Shown here piece after piece: positions 33,860 through 42,288 of a DNA stretch of 64,000 nucleotides. Origin of the DNA: Cyanobacteria bacterium SZAS-4 (GTDB taxonomy: Bacteria > Cyanobacteriota > Vampirovibrionia > Obscuribacterales > Obscuribacteraceae); assembly GCA_018266255.1 (NCBI GenBank), contig JAFEAT010000015.1:235681-299680 (forward strand), given 5' to 3'. Below the pieces are notes generated by a model. That model did not search any database, was not told the origin of the DNA, and saw nothing but the letters and a program-made list of their open reading frames with translations. How positions within the stretch are numbered: the stretch's first letter is position 1; each line of letters begins with the position of its first letter. Both the position numbers and the translations under genes were made by a program.

Positions 33860-35465
33860 ATTTATGGCTGGCATACTCATCAAATTGCTCCGTGCAGCAT
33901 GCTTTCCCACAAATTTCCGGTTTCACAGAAGTCTTGCCGATCCCAAAATAGCGCAGCAAGATACCTACTGGAAGATCATGGCTGACTTTGCGCAAACAGA
34001 CTATGCGAAAAGTTTCGGCATCACGGGTGATGAGAACTACAAAGAGTTCGCAGCTAAAGTGCCGATTCAAACATACGAAGAACTCGAACCGTGGATTGAC
34101 AGACAGCTGAAATTTCCAACTGCAAAAGTTCTTACTCCGCACAAAATCGTACACGCAGAACCAACTTCTGGTAGCTCAAGCAGCACAAAGCACATTCCTT
34201 ACACAAGAAAACTAGTCAACTCGTTCAGCAACCTATTTGGAATTTGGGCCTACGATCTTTTGGAAAGTGGATTGAAACTCGAAACAGGTCGGATCTTTAT
34301 CAGTGTTTCGCCCAAGCCAGGTAATCCAAAACAAAAGGCATTTCAAAGCGACAAAGAATACTTGCAAGAACCGCTTAAAACGCTAGCGTCGCAGTTTTTG
34401 CTGACACCTCCAGCAACAGATGACGCGGCAGAGTTTCAACATGCACTCGCGATGACTTTGCTCTCTGATGAAAGACTCGAAATCATTTCAGTGTGGAGTC
34501 CAACTTACATGCTGTCGATTTTGGATTACATAGAACAAAATAGACAGACGCTGCAAAAATCAGCTATCCTCCGCACCCTGCCGTTTCCCGAAGAGGGTCC
34601 GATAGACTGGCAAAGAGTCTGGCCGCAACTGAAGTTGATTTCTTGTTGGGACGATGCGTCAGCTGAACTCGCTGCCAATCAACTGAAGAAGTGTTTTCCA
34701 GGGGTTCGTATCCAAGGTAAAGGTCTGCTTGCCACGGAAGCACCGTTTACAGTGCCACTCAGTGATGCGGAAGGCTGCTTGCCTCTTTTGAACGATGTAT
34801 TTCTCGAATTCGAAGACAGTCAAGGTGTGATCAAACGACTGCACGAACTGACTGACTACGAACAATACCAGGTCATTGTCACTCAGAATTCTGGATTGAC
34901 CCGCTACAGGATGAACGACATCGTCGAAGTGCGCGGATTCTACAGCCAAACACCAATGCTCGAATTCGTCGGACGTGCCAACGCTGTGTGTGATCTGGCT
35001 GGTGAAAAGCTTCACGAAGAGTTCGTCAGAAATGCGTTGACGCCTCTGCTCTCAGATTCATTCGTCGTCGTTCCAAACTGCGAAAAAGATTTGGGTTACA
35101 CGATGCTTGTGGATTCTCGAACGCTCGCAAACCAAGATGAGCTAGCGGAAAAGGCTGAGGAAGCCCTCTGCAGCGCTCACCACTACAAACTAGCGCGCTT
35201 TCAAAACCAAATTGCAGCGCTGGAGTTGCAACTTGTGGAAAATCTCTCCACTCGTTTGCAAGAGTTCCATCAAGCAGACGGCATGCAACTGGGCAACATA
35301 AAAGACACTGCCTTCATAAATGATCCAGCAAAAGCAGCTCGACTACTTGCCTTTATCAACGAGAAGAGACAAAGCAATCAACCGCTTCGCGTAAGCTTAC
35401 TGGAAGAAAGCAGTGCTCCTCATCAAGGATTTCTACAACCCGAGAAACAAGAGGTTGGTTCATAA
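33849..35465 (+). CDS. GH3-family acyl-amide synthetase
   Basis: 538 residues, typical for GH3 enzymes, which adenylate a carboxylic acid and join it to an amine, usually an amino acid. The nucleotide motif TSGSSSSTKHIPYT lies near residue 101, the motif LTRYRMNDIVEV near 352, and a C-terminal domain with a basic FQNQI segment follows. ATG 33849 overlaps the beta-helix gene and has AGG 7 nt upstream. It closes the plus-strand operon. Its last 110 bp overlap, antisense, the end of the facing ferritin-like gene. In this setting it could form the N-acyl amide that the fused deacylase would hydrolyse. Confidence 0.88.
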   Translation: MQNKFMAGILIKLLRAACFPTNFRFHRSLADPKIAQQDTYWKIMADFAQTDYAKSFGITGDENYKEFAAKVPIQTYEELEPWIDRQLKFPTAKVLTPHKIVHAEPTSGSSSSTKHIPYTRKLVNSFSNLFGIWAYDLLESGLKLETGRIFISVSPKPGNPKQKAFQSDKEYLQEPLKTLASQFLLTPPATDDAAEFQHALAMTLLSDERLEIISVWSPTYMLSILDYIEQNRQTLQKSAILRTLPFPEEGPIDWQRVWPQLKLISCWDDASAELAANQLKKCFPGVRIQGKGLLATEAPFTVPLSDAEGCLPLLNDVFLEFEDSQGVIKRLHELTDYEQYQVIVTQNSGLTRYRMNDIVEVRGFYSQTPMLEFVGRANAVCDLAGEKLHEEFVRNALTPLLSDSFVVVPNCEKDLGYTMLVDSRTLANQDELAEKAEEALCSAHHYKLARFQNQIAALELQLVENLSTRLQEFHQADGMQLGNIKDTAFINDPAKAARLLAFINEKRQSNQPLRVSLLEESSAPHQGFLQPEKQEVGS

Positions 35466-36288
35466 GTTGTCTGAGCAATAGCAATTTACGTTGCGTTTCG
35501 TCTTCATGGCGGAGCGCAACTAAAACTGACTGCAGGTCAGAATTTGACAATCCTCCAGCGACTTCATCCACTATCGCTAGAGCCCCTTGCGGACCAACTC
35601 GCACCATTAGCGAATAGTGCTGCAACGCATCTTCGATAAGAGAATAATCTCTTTGAGAAAGTTGACTAGCATCAAATAGAACGTTACCACTTCTATGATG
35701 CAGCGCCTCATCCTTCAAAATTGCCGCAAAGAGTTTTGCCAATTCTGGATGCGCACAACTTTTCGCCAGGCGATTGTAGTGATCCAGTCCCCATCCTTCG
35801 AGAATAATTTGTACCAAATAAACAAGCAGCTTTGGTGGATACTCTTCAATCAAGTTGGAAAGAAAAGACAGAAAATGTCCGCGAGGCAATTGCTTGGCGT
35901 CGGCGCTCACATAAGGTTCAATCCAGGCCAGGTGCTTCGCCTCGTCTGCACCAATCAATGCAAACAACTGCGCCTCGTCAGTGTTTCGCGCAGTTAAAAC
36001 CATTTTGGCGCTATAAGCCAATCCAGATTTTTCGATGAAGTACGCTTCCGTCAAGAGCGATTGATTGCATCGCGCCAACACATCATTTTGCTTCTCAACA
36101 GAAAGATTGGCATAAACAGGGCAGCTGTCGAAGCCCCACCAATCAGCAGACCACAACGACGAATAATCGAGCATATTCAAACTGGGCAGCGAAACAGCTC
36201 CAGTCTTGCCAGCAATCATTTTGTAAAGCGGCGAATCCTTGCCAGCATGCGGCGCGTCGAGATTGTTTCGCACATGAATGTTGCTCAC
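35356..36288 (-). CDS. Ferritin-like diiron protein
   Basis: 310 residues. The four-helix diiron pattern is complete: Glu in LTEAYFIEKSG (E81 or E86), E116-x2-H119 (DEAKHL), E164 (LEGWGLDHY) and E194-x2-H197 (DEALHH). That is the set seen in oxygen-activating ferritin-like oxygenases rather than iron stores. The C-terminal third is helical and unrecognised. GTG 36288 has GGAG 8 nt upstream, inside a tandem repeat. Gene order makes it co-transcribed with the SDR. It shares its end with the GH3 gene on the other strand. Confidence 0.8.
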   Translation of the reverse strand: MSNIHVRNNLDAPHAGKDSPLYKMIAGKTGAVSLPSLNMLDYSSLWSADWWGFDSCPVYANLSVEKQNDVLARCNQSLLTEAYFIEKSGLAYSAKMVLTARNTDEAQLFALIGADEAKHLAWIEPYVSADAKQLPRGHFLSFLSNLIEEYPPKLLVYLVQIILEGWGLDHYNRLAKSCAHPELAKLFAAILKDEALHHRSGNVLFDASQLSQRDYSLIEDALQHYSLMVRVGPQGALAIVDEVAGGLSNSDLQSVLVALRHEDETQRKLLLLRQLMNQPLVSRVVEILDEEHCFLPVSLREAVDCFVSSR

Positions 36289-36357
36289 TATTTAGTCTCC
36301 ATTCACTCTGTAATTTCCATCCACTCTGTAACTTTCCATACACTATTTAGTCGCCAT
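36285..36357. repeat. 18-19-bp tandem repeat spanning an SDR stop and the next gene's start
   Basis: Read on the minus strand, four units begin with ATGG and end with a GTG: the first and last share GACTAAATAGTG, the middle two share TTACAGAGTG. The last unit holds the GGAG and the GTG start of the ferritin-like gene; the first holds the SDR stop. Each unit thus repeats a purine-rich block plus GTG at ribosome-binding-site spacing. Confidence 0.75.
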
Positions 36358-37197
36358 CAACTTCTTACTCACATTCAGAAGAATCAGGTCGGTCATCTTT
36401 TGTGGGAGCGACCGTCTCATGTAATACAAAGCTTGTGTATCGGAGCCCACGCGCAATCTGAGCGGCATCGAATTCTTTCCAGCCAGATCGAAAACAGCAT
36501 CTGCAACTTTCTTGGGATTGCTCCCAGGGCGCTCCAACTTCTTCGTCAAAAATGCGCGATAGCCCTTCATCTGTTTTTCGTAAACATCCACACTGCCTTT
36601 ATCAGCATGCTCTTTCGCCCACTCTATATTCTTTGCAAACTGAGTGCGAAAGCCGCCAGGTTCAACCAGGCAAACTTGAATGCCGTGACCGTTTAATTCG
36701 TAGGCAAGGCTTTCACTTAAACCTTCCAATGCAAATTTACTGGCTACATAAAGACTCTGGAGCGGCATACCAACGAATCCAAGCACAGAAGAAATATTGA
36801 TCACTTTGCCGTGCGCAATGCGTAATTGTTGAAGCAAATCACGAGTCAGAAATAATGGTGCGAAAAAGTTGACTTCGAATTGTTGTCTAATCTGCTCTTC
36901 AGTTAACGCCTCGAGTGGACCAGTCAGGCCATAGCCAGCATTGTTAATCAGACAGTCCAAGCCGTTTTTGCACTGCTCACTAACACGTGCAACGATCGCT
37001 TGCCGTTCGGACGTGGCAGCGACGTTCGACGGAATGACCACAAGATTGTCGTTGGTAATATCACTTAGTTGCTCAGGATGTCGTGTAGTTGCTAAAACTT
37101 TCCACTCACCAGATTGCAAGAACCGCTCCGTCATAAGACGTCCGAATCCTGATGAGCAGCCAGTTATTAAAACAGTGTTTTGCGATTTCGTAACCAT
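36343..37197 (-). CDS. Short-chain dehydrogenase/reductase
   Basis: 284 residues. Cofactor motif TGCSSGFG near residue 14, NNAGYG near 88, Ser in ISSVLG and catalytic YVASK near 150. An Arg at the end of the second strand region (TTRHPEQ) favours NADPH. It resembles classical SDRs acting on lipids, retinoids or steroids. The start lies 7 bp after the arfB stop (TAGGTTTTTATGG), so arfB, SDR and ferritin-like gene form one message. It could oxidise a hydroxylated product of the oxygenases. Confidence 0.9.
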   Translation of the reverse strand: MVTKSQNTVLITGCSSGFGRLMTERFLQSGEWKVLATTRHPEQLSDITNDNLVVIPSNVAATSERQAIVARVSEQCKNGLDCLINNAGYGLTGPLEALTEEQIRQQFEVNFFAPLFLTRDLLQQLRIAHGKVINISSVLGFVGMPLQSLYVASKFALEGLSESLAYELNGHGIQVCLVEPGGFRTQFAKNIEWAKEHADKGSVDVYEKQMKGYRAFLTKKLERPGSNPKKVADAVFDLAGKNSMPLRLRVGSDTQALYYMRRSLPQKMTDLILLNVSKKLMATK

Positions 37198-37203
37198 AAA
37201 AAC

Positions 37204-37629
37204 CTAATAATCGTCGACAGAACGCCGTTGCTGTTTCTTCTTTCCAACTTCTCGCTTTGCTTCAGTGCGTCGCACCTTCGCAGCCTTGGAAATCTTCGTA
37301 GGCTTCCGTGCCACAGGAGGGTTAATCACAGACTCGAGCATTTCTTTGAGTTTCTCCAAACATTCTTCTACATTGGTTATCTGATCTCTGTGCTGCTGGC
37401 TGCTCAAAACCAAAACACCTTCAAGGGTTAAGCGCGATGCATATTTTGTCAAAAACCGATTTTTCATCGGTACAGAAATGCTGGGACTGTTTGTAACATC
37501 CCAGTGCATGATAGCTTTGCTATTCACTTTGTTCACGTTCTGGCCACCTGGTCCGCCACTACGTGCGTAGCTAAATTCGAACTCCGTTTCAGGAATTTCT
37601 TTGCCAGAACTAAGTACTAGATTAGCCAC
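37204..37629 (-). CDS. arfB: Alternative ribosome-rescue factor B (peptidyl-tRNA hydrolase)
   Basis: 141 residues. ArfB hydrolyses peptidyl-tRNA on stalled ribosomes. The GGQ motif is at residues 28-30 in SGGPGGQNVNKV; the C-terminal tail is basic (RKPTKISKAAKVRRTEAKRE) and inserts into the mRNA channel in characterised homologues. No stop-codon-recognition domain, as expected. It is the first gene of a minus-strand operon with the SDR and ferritin-like genes. A weak promoter is presumed in the 315-bp gap upstream. Confidence 0.95.
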   Translation of the reverse strand: MANLVLSSGKEIPETEFEFSYARSGGPGGQNVNKVNSKAIMHWDVTNSPSISVPMKNRFLTKYASRLTLEGVLVLSSQQHRDQITNVEECLEKLKEMLESVINPPVARKPTKISKAAKVRRTEAKREVGKKKQQRRSVDDY

Positions 37630-37698
37630 AGGTCTTGTTTACGAAAGGTGAGTATAGTGATTTCAATAGAAGTTCTGACTATCAACGATCGAGAACAG

Positions 37699-37818
37699 AT
37701 GTCGAAGATAGCCAAGGCCGCAGATCTTCTTAAGAGTACTGCACCGCAAATAGTATCGCAAGGCGCTAAACAGGAACGGGATATATCACAACCGCACAGA
37801 GCATATCGATCAATGTAG
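37699..37818 (+). CDS. Possible 39-residue ORF in the arfB-antiporter gap
   Basis: The ATG follows GAGAACAG and encodes MSKIAKAADLLKS then a polar, charged tail. The start resembles the N-terminal segment of the pentapeptide-repeat protein (IAKIARAA at its start), so it may be a gene fragment. Apart from it the 37630-37945 gap shows nothing beyond AT-rich sequence. Low confidence. Confidence 0.2.
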   Translation: MSKIAKAADLLKSTAPQIVSQGAKQERDISQPHRAYRSM

Positions 37819-37945
37819 TGAATGTAGACCCGATTAGCACACAGTACATTTAGTTAATCGAAGCATGTGACCTCGTGGAACTACCGAACACTGTGGTGCA
37901 TGTGGAGCATTGGGAAAGGGCGATACCTGTTCGTGTTGGTCTATA

Positions 37946-39190
37946 ATGTCCGAGAGAACTTCGCGTGACCAAATGAATCCCCAAGATGCGTCAATCCATG
38001 TCGATACGCTTTTAGCGCTTTTGCTTGTAGCATCTGCTACTGCCGTTGTCACCAAATGGATTCGTGTTCCGTACGCGGTGGCTCTTGTAATTGCAGGACT
38101 GACCATCGGGTTATCGAAAGTACTTCCGCCCGTGTCGATGACCCCAGAGCTGGTGCTTTTGATATTCTTGCCAGCACTTCTGTTTGAAGCATCCTGGAAT
38201 CTCGATATTAAAGCTTTACAGCAAGACTGGTTTGCGATCAGCGCATTGGCGACATTTGGTGTCGTCGTCTGTATGTTGGGAGTGGCAGCGATCATGCATT
38301 TCGTAGGTGGCATGACACCACAAACAGCACTGCTCTTTGGCGCAATGGTATCTGCGACCGACCCTGTATCTGTGATCGCCTTGTTCCGAAAGATGGGAAT
38401 CGACAAACGGCTCACTATGATTTTAGAAGGTGAGAGCCTCTTCAATGATGGCACCGCCGTTGTGATGTTTAAAATGGTGCTAGCGCTTGTTCTTGCCGGC
38501 ACGCAATTTTCACTGCCTGTTACTCTTAGCACTTTTTTTCTGGTCGTCTGCGGTGGCGCATTAATTGGTGCGGTGGTTGGCTATTGCGCATCTCGGATCA
38601 CCAACATGTTCGACGACCATCAGTTAGAAATCACGTTAACCATGGTCACCGCATATGGTTCATACATGCTCGCGGAGCGATTGAACGTGTCTCCAATTAT
38701 CGCTGTTGTTGCCGCAGGCATCGTCGTCGGAAATTATGGCAGCCGTACTGGTATGTCGACTGACGACAGACAAGCGGTCAATTCATTCTGGGAATATGCA
38801 GCCTTCCTTGTGAATTCGCTTCTCTTCTTGTTAATTGGATTGCAGGTGCAAATGCCATTGCTGGTTAAATATTGGCAGGTCATTGCTCTCGGAGTGCTTG
38901 CAGTGTTTGTGGCCAGACTTCTGGTTGTGTATGGTATCTGTCCACTTGTCTCAACTTCGAAAAACCCCATTCCGACTAAATGGCGGCATCTCATGTTCTG
39001 GGGCGGTCTGCGAGGTGCGCTCGTGATGGCACTGGCGTTGAGCCTACCTTTGACCTTTCCGGACCGAGAGACGATAATAAACATGACTTTCGGCGTGGTC
39101 TTGTTCACGCTCCTGGTACCAGGTCTGACAATGGAACCACTGGTCAGGGTGTTGGGAATGGCTCCAGAGAAAGAGCCTGCGAACGTTTAG
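37946..39190 (+). CDS. CPA1-family Na+/H+ antiporter
   Basis: 414 residues from ATG 37946 (another ATG at 37973). About 12 TM helices. Family motifs include FGAMVSATDPVSVIALF (ND-type ion site as TDP), EGESLFNDGTAVVMF, and FWGGLRGALVMALALSLP. It lacks the long C-terminal cytosolic domain of some NhaP/NHX proteins and ends soon after the last helix. It should exchange Na+ or K+ for H+ across the cytoplasmic membrane. Neither start has a strong ribosome binding site. It is monocistronic. Confidence 0.92.
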   Translation: MSERTSRDQMNPQDASIHVDTLLALLLVASATAVVTKWIRVPYAVALVIAGLTIGLSKVLPPVSMTPELVLLIFLPALLFEASWNLDIKALQQDWFAISALATFGVVVCMLGVAAIMHFVGGMTPQTALLFGAMVSATDPVSVIALFRKMGIDKRLTMILEGESLFNDGTAVVMFKMVLALVLAGTQFSLPVTLSTFFLVVCGGALIGAVVGYCASRITNMFDDHQLEITLTMVTAYGSYMLAERLNVSPIIAVVAAGIVVGNYGSRTGMSTDDRQAVNSFWEYAAFLVNSLLFLLIGLQVQMPLLVKYWQVIALGVLAVFVARLLVVYGICPLVSTSKNPIPTKWRHLMFWGGLRGALVMALALSLPLTFPDRETIINMTFGVVLFTLLVPGLTMEPLVRVLGMAPEKEPANV

Positions 39191-39247
39191 ATAGAGCTGT
39201 GGCGTGGTTATTAGCTTGAGGCTAGCAGCCACCCATTGGAGAACTTC

Positions 39248-40678
39248 ATGAGCTTAGAGATGAGCGGAACGATAGCCAAAATCGCCAGGGCAGCAACGAA
39301 GTTCCGAAAGTTCGAAATATCGATGTTCGTTCAAGACGGAGAAGTTTTCCGAGAAATTATTATCGAGACCACGAAGAACGGTCAGCAAACGGAAGTGCGT
39401 CTAAAAGAAGCACCCGGTTACATGCAAGGACCAAATGAATACGTGTCCTCACTTGCAGTGGCTTTCAGCAAGGCGCGTAGTTTCATCGGCGACATGACAC
39501 CAATTATCAAAAGTTGCACCGGCGGTGATGCAGAGGTGTGTGCCGACATTCGTTCGGTCTGGTGCGATATGTTTAAAATCGACCCAACAACCGTTGAAAT
39601 CATGAGCCCAGAAGATGTCGCCATGTACAGGAAGTGCACTATCAATGCAATGTTGCAGTCGCTTCTGGAGAAAGGCGGAGACGCAGTCGCGCTGTGGAAT
39701 TCGCGACCAAGTGGCGAAAAATTCGATAGTCACATCGACTTTACCAAGCGTGATATGTCTGGCAAAAATCTATCTGGCATCTACCTCGAACGACTTGATT
39801 TTAGCGGTTCAAATTTCGAACATTGCAATCTTGAAAAATCAGCATTGGGCAACGCAGATTTTGCCAAAACGACGTTCAAAAAAGCCAATCTGGAACAAGC
39901 GAACCTATCTTCGGTTAACGCAGTGCGAGCTGATTTCAGCGCCGCTTGCATGAAATCTGTTATCAGCTATAGCGGCAATTTCAAAAACGCGATATTTAAG
40001 AAGACTGATCTCTCAGAGTCGTCATTCACAGAATGTGATATTCGCGGAGCCGACTTTACAGATAGCATCACCCATGGTGCTTCATTCAATCAATGCAAAT
40101 ATGACGAAAAGACAATCCTTCCAGCAGATTTCCCGATTGAAGATCTGAAGTGGAAGGGTGCCGGCGTTGATCCAAGACTCGAACAGGAGCTCAAAGAAGC
40201 TCTCGACAAGGGCATCGGCAACTATGACGAGTTTATAGAAGAAGTAAAATGCAACTTCGAATTTGAGCGAACCGAAAAAGCTCTCAAGATGTTGAAGAAA
40301 GAGAAATTTCAACTGTACTCGCACATAACTCCTGAGCAAGTCGTCGGCATTGTACGAAGTCAAACTGATAGCGAGCTTGTCTATGCTTGCATGCTCAATC
40401 AGTCGGGCAATTTTTCATGTTGCACACAAAATTTAAAACCGTGTGGTGGACTTAAAGGTGCGCTATGCAAGCACCTTTTAGTGCTCGTGATTGGATTGAC
40501 TAGAAGCGACCAATTGGAGGCAGGCACGGCCGCTAATTGGGTGATTCAGAGTAAGTTTCATCAACCGAAAATGCAGAAGGAGTTGATGAGCGATGTGTTC
40601 CTTCAATATAAAGGTGCCTTGGTGGGCGAGTTTGATTGGCGACCTACTGAGACTGTGCCGGAGGATTATTATATTTAG
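39248..40678 (+). CDS. Pentapeptide-repeat protein with SWIM-like C-terminal cysteine cluster
   Basis: 476 residues; ATG 39248 has GGAG 6 nt upstream. N-terminal about 150 residues are unrecognised. Residues about 160-280 are pentapeptide repeats of the A(D/N)Lxx kind (DMSGKNLSGIYLERLDFSGSNF), giving a right-handed quadrilateral helix. The C-terminal 180 residues include CCTQNLKPCGG and GALCKHLL, a spacing reminiscent of the SWIM zinc finger (CxCxnCxH), followed by a helical tail. SWIM domains bind nucleic acid or proteins. The combination with pentapeptide repeats is unusual. Function unknown. Confidence 0.75.
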   Translation: MSLEMSGTIAKIARAATKFRKFEISMFVQDGEVFREIIIETTKNGQQTEVRLKEAPGYMQGPNEYVSSLAVAFSKARSFIGDMTPIIKSCTGGDAEVCADIRSVWCDMFKIDPTTVEIMSPEDVAMYRKCTINAMLQSLLEKGGDAVALWNSRPSGEKFDSHIDFTKRDMSGKNLSGIYLERLDFSGSNFEHCNLEKSALGNADFAKTTFKKANLEQANLSSVNAVRADFSAACMKSVISYSGNFKNAIFKKTDLSESSFTECDIRGADFTDSITHGASFNQCKYDEKTILPADFPIEDLKWKGAGVDPRLEQELKEALDKGIGNYDEFIEEVKCNFEFERTEKALKMLKKEKFQLYSHITPEQVVGIVRSQTDSELVYACMLNQSGNFSCCTQNLKPCGGLKGALCKHLLVLVIGLTRSDQLEAGTAANWVIQSKFHQPKMQKELMSDVFLQYKGALVGEFDWRPTETVPEDYYI

Positions 40679-40690
40679 TTTGGAGAGAGC

Positions 40691-40727
40691 CACCGGCGTC
40701 CCTAGCCGGCTGAAGCTGGCGCTCCAC
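40691..40727 (-). repeat. REP-like GC-rich palindrome at a kinase 3' end
   Basis: Read on the minus strand, TGTGGAGCGCCAGCTTCAGCCGGC matches in 20-nt pieces the tandem units at 56233; here its GCCAGC-TTCA-GCCGGC hairpin lies inside the last codons of the kinase gene. A short CGCCGGTG arm follows. Confidence 0.7.
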
Positions 40728-42288
40728 ATTTTGCTAGCAATTCAATTATTTGGCTTAGGGTTAGCCGCTTAGTTTCGTCTATTGCGGTGCAACCAGAGAC
40801 CAGGGCGTCTAGTTGGGGCGATATTGTTGGTATTTGTTCGCTTGGTCGGGAGACTGCGATCGCTTCTGGTTCTTCGCCGGTTAGTAAGAACGCTAGCGTG
40901 GCTCCGAACGAGTAGATGTCGCTTGAGACAGTCGCCTTGCCTCTGAACTGTTCTGGTGCCATGTACAAATGTTTTCCTACAACAGACCCAGTAATGTTGA
41001 TCTCAATCTGTTGCGCGACAGAAAAGTCGATCAAGCAGATCTTGTTTTCATCTGACAACATCAAATTGTCTGGCGTGAAGTCTCGATGGATGACAGGTGG
41101 ATCTTGCGTATGTAAGTATTGAAGAATCGCACACATCTGCTGCGCGCAGGCGATCACATCACGCTCATTCAACCTACCGCCGTCGTCGACTAAGCGCTTC
41201 AAAGTCTTGCCGGTAATTCGTTCCATAACGAGGTAAGCGCGATGGTCTTCGACGAACACATCGTGCAACTTGACGATTTGAGGATGATCGATTCGACTTA
41301 GCATTTGCGCTTCAGCTTGAAATTTTTCTGCTACTGATTTACGCACGCGAGCATCTGGAAAGACCGGCATGACGAACTCCTTCAGTGCAACAGTTTCGAC
41401 TGTGCCTCGAACCTTGTTAGTGCGTGTAGCCAAATAGACGATGCCCTGACCGCCGGTGCCTAATTTGCGGGTGATAGTGTACTCACCAGATTGCAGCACC
41501 ATTCCTGGTGTCAAGGGCGTGAGCTTTTCCCGCTTGGAAGGCGCAGCAAGTTCATTCAACCACAATTCAGTGAAGCCTTCTGTTGACTTAGCAGCCTTGA
41601 AAACTGAAAACATCTCGTCGGCGCTCGTATTGCCAAATGCAGCCTCTGGTGCTCCAAGTTTGAGTGCGTGCAGAAAAACATCGCGTTGCGCAGGAATTAG
41701 CAAGTCACCATATCTGACGTTGACACCAGTTCCACGCGTGTGTTCGATTCTTATTCTGTAATCAGCAGTTGACTTGGTGCCCTTAGGTCGAACAATGGAA
41801 ATACCTTTGATTTGGTTCCATGGTATCGATTGAGTGATCCAATGATATCCGTGAGCTGGTTTCTGAAGCTGGGTAAAAACAAGCCCAGTGTTAGTCAGTC
41901 CTATGTGGGTCGGTTTTTCAGCGCGCACAATAGACAAGTGCGCAACGTACAAACCAGCAGCACCGTAGACCCAGATAGACATTTTGCCGATCAGGTCGAT
42001 AGTGCCGGCAATAGCAGGATTCGGTGCGGCTTGCAATAGAGGCTTTAGAGGAGCCAGTAACAAATGACCAAGAAAGAGAATTATAGGGTCAAGCAGATTG
42101 AAATATCCGAGTATGCCGATCATGAAAATGAATCCGCAAATCAAGTATGGTGCCCTATTCATCACAGGACGCCAGATGCGCTCGAACTCTGCGTTTGGAC
42201 AGTAGCTGATGGCAAATTCTTCTGGAATCGATACAAATCGATCTTTGCTCGGCATTTGCATGCAACTAACACTAAATATTGTGCTCAT
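40702..42288 (-). CDS. Membrane-associated Ser/Thr protein kinase (2)
   Basis: 528 residues. One to two TM segments lie near residues 50-120, then a linker of about 140 residues, then a protein-kinase domain (about 260-520). Glycine loop GTGGQGIVY, Lys in ALKEF, HRDFTPDN catalytic loop, APE-type APEQF. The metal motif reads DFS in place of DFG, retaining the Asp. ATG overlaps the stop of the upstream kinase (ATGA). The final residues KCGAPASAG and the stop lie in a REP-like repeat. The target is unknown. Confidence 0.88.
   Translation of the reverse strand: MSTIFSVSCMQMPSKDRFVSIPEEFAISYCPNAEFERIWRPVMNRAPYLICGFIFMIGILGYFNLLDPIILFLGHLLLAPLKPLLQAAPNPAIAGTIDLIGKMSIWVYGAAGLYVAHLSIVRAEKPTHIGLTNTGLVFTQLQKPAHGYHWITQSIPWNQIKGISIVRPKGTKSTADYRIRIEHTRGTGVNVRYGDLLIPAQRDVFLHALKLGAPEAAFGNTSADEMFSVFKAAKSTEGFTELWLNELAAPSKREKLTPLTPGMVLQSGEYTITRKLGTGGQGIVYLATRTNKVRGTVETVALKEFVMPVFPDARVRKSVAEKFQAEAQMLSRIDHPQIVKLHDVFVEDHRAYLVMERITGKTLKRLVDDGGRLNERDVIACAQQMCAILQYLHTQDPPVIHRDFTPDNLMLSDENKICLIDFSVAQQIEINITGSVVGKHLYMAPEQFRGKATVSSDIYSFGATLAFLLTGEEPEAIAVSRPSEQIPTISPQLDALVSGCTAIDETKRLTLSQIIELLAKCGAPASAG

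Noticed and set aside
37834..38532. 232-codon minus-strand frame opposite the CPA1 antiporter
   Set aside because: It lies antisense to a gene with clear antiporter motifs, its composition (Thr/Ser/Ile-rich) is that expected of a shadow frame, and no ribosome binding site was seen.
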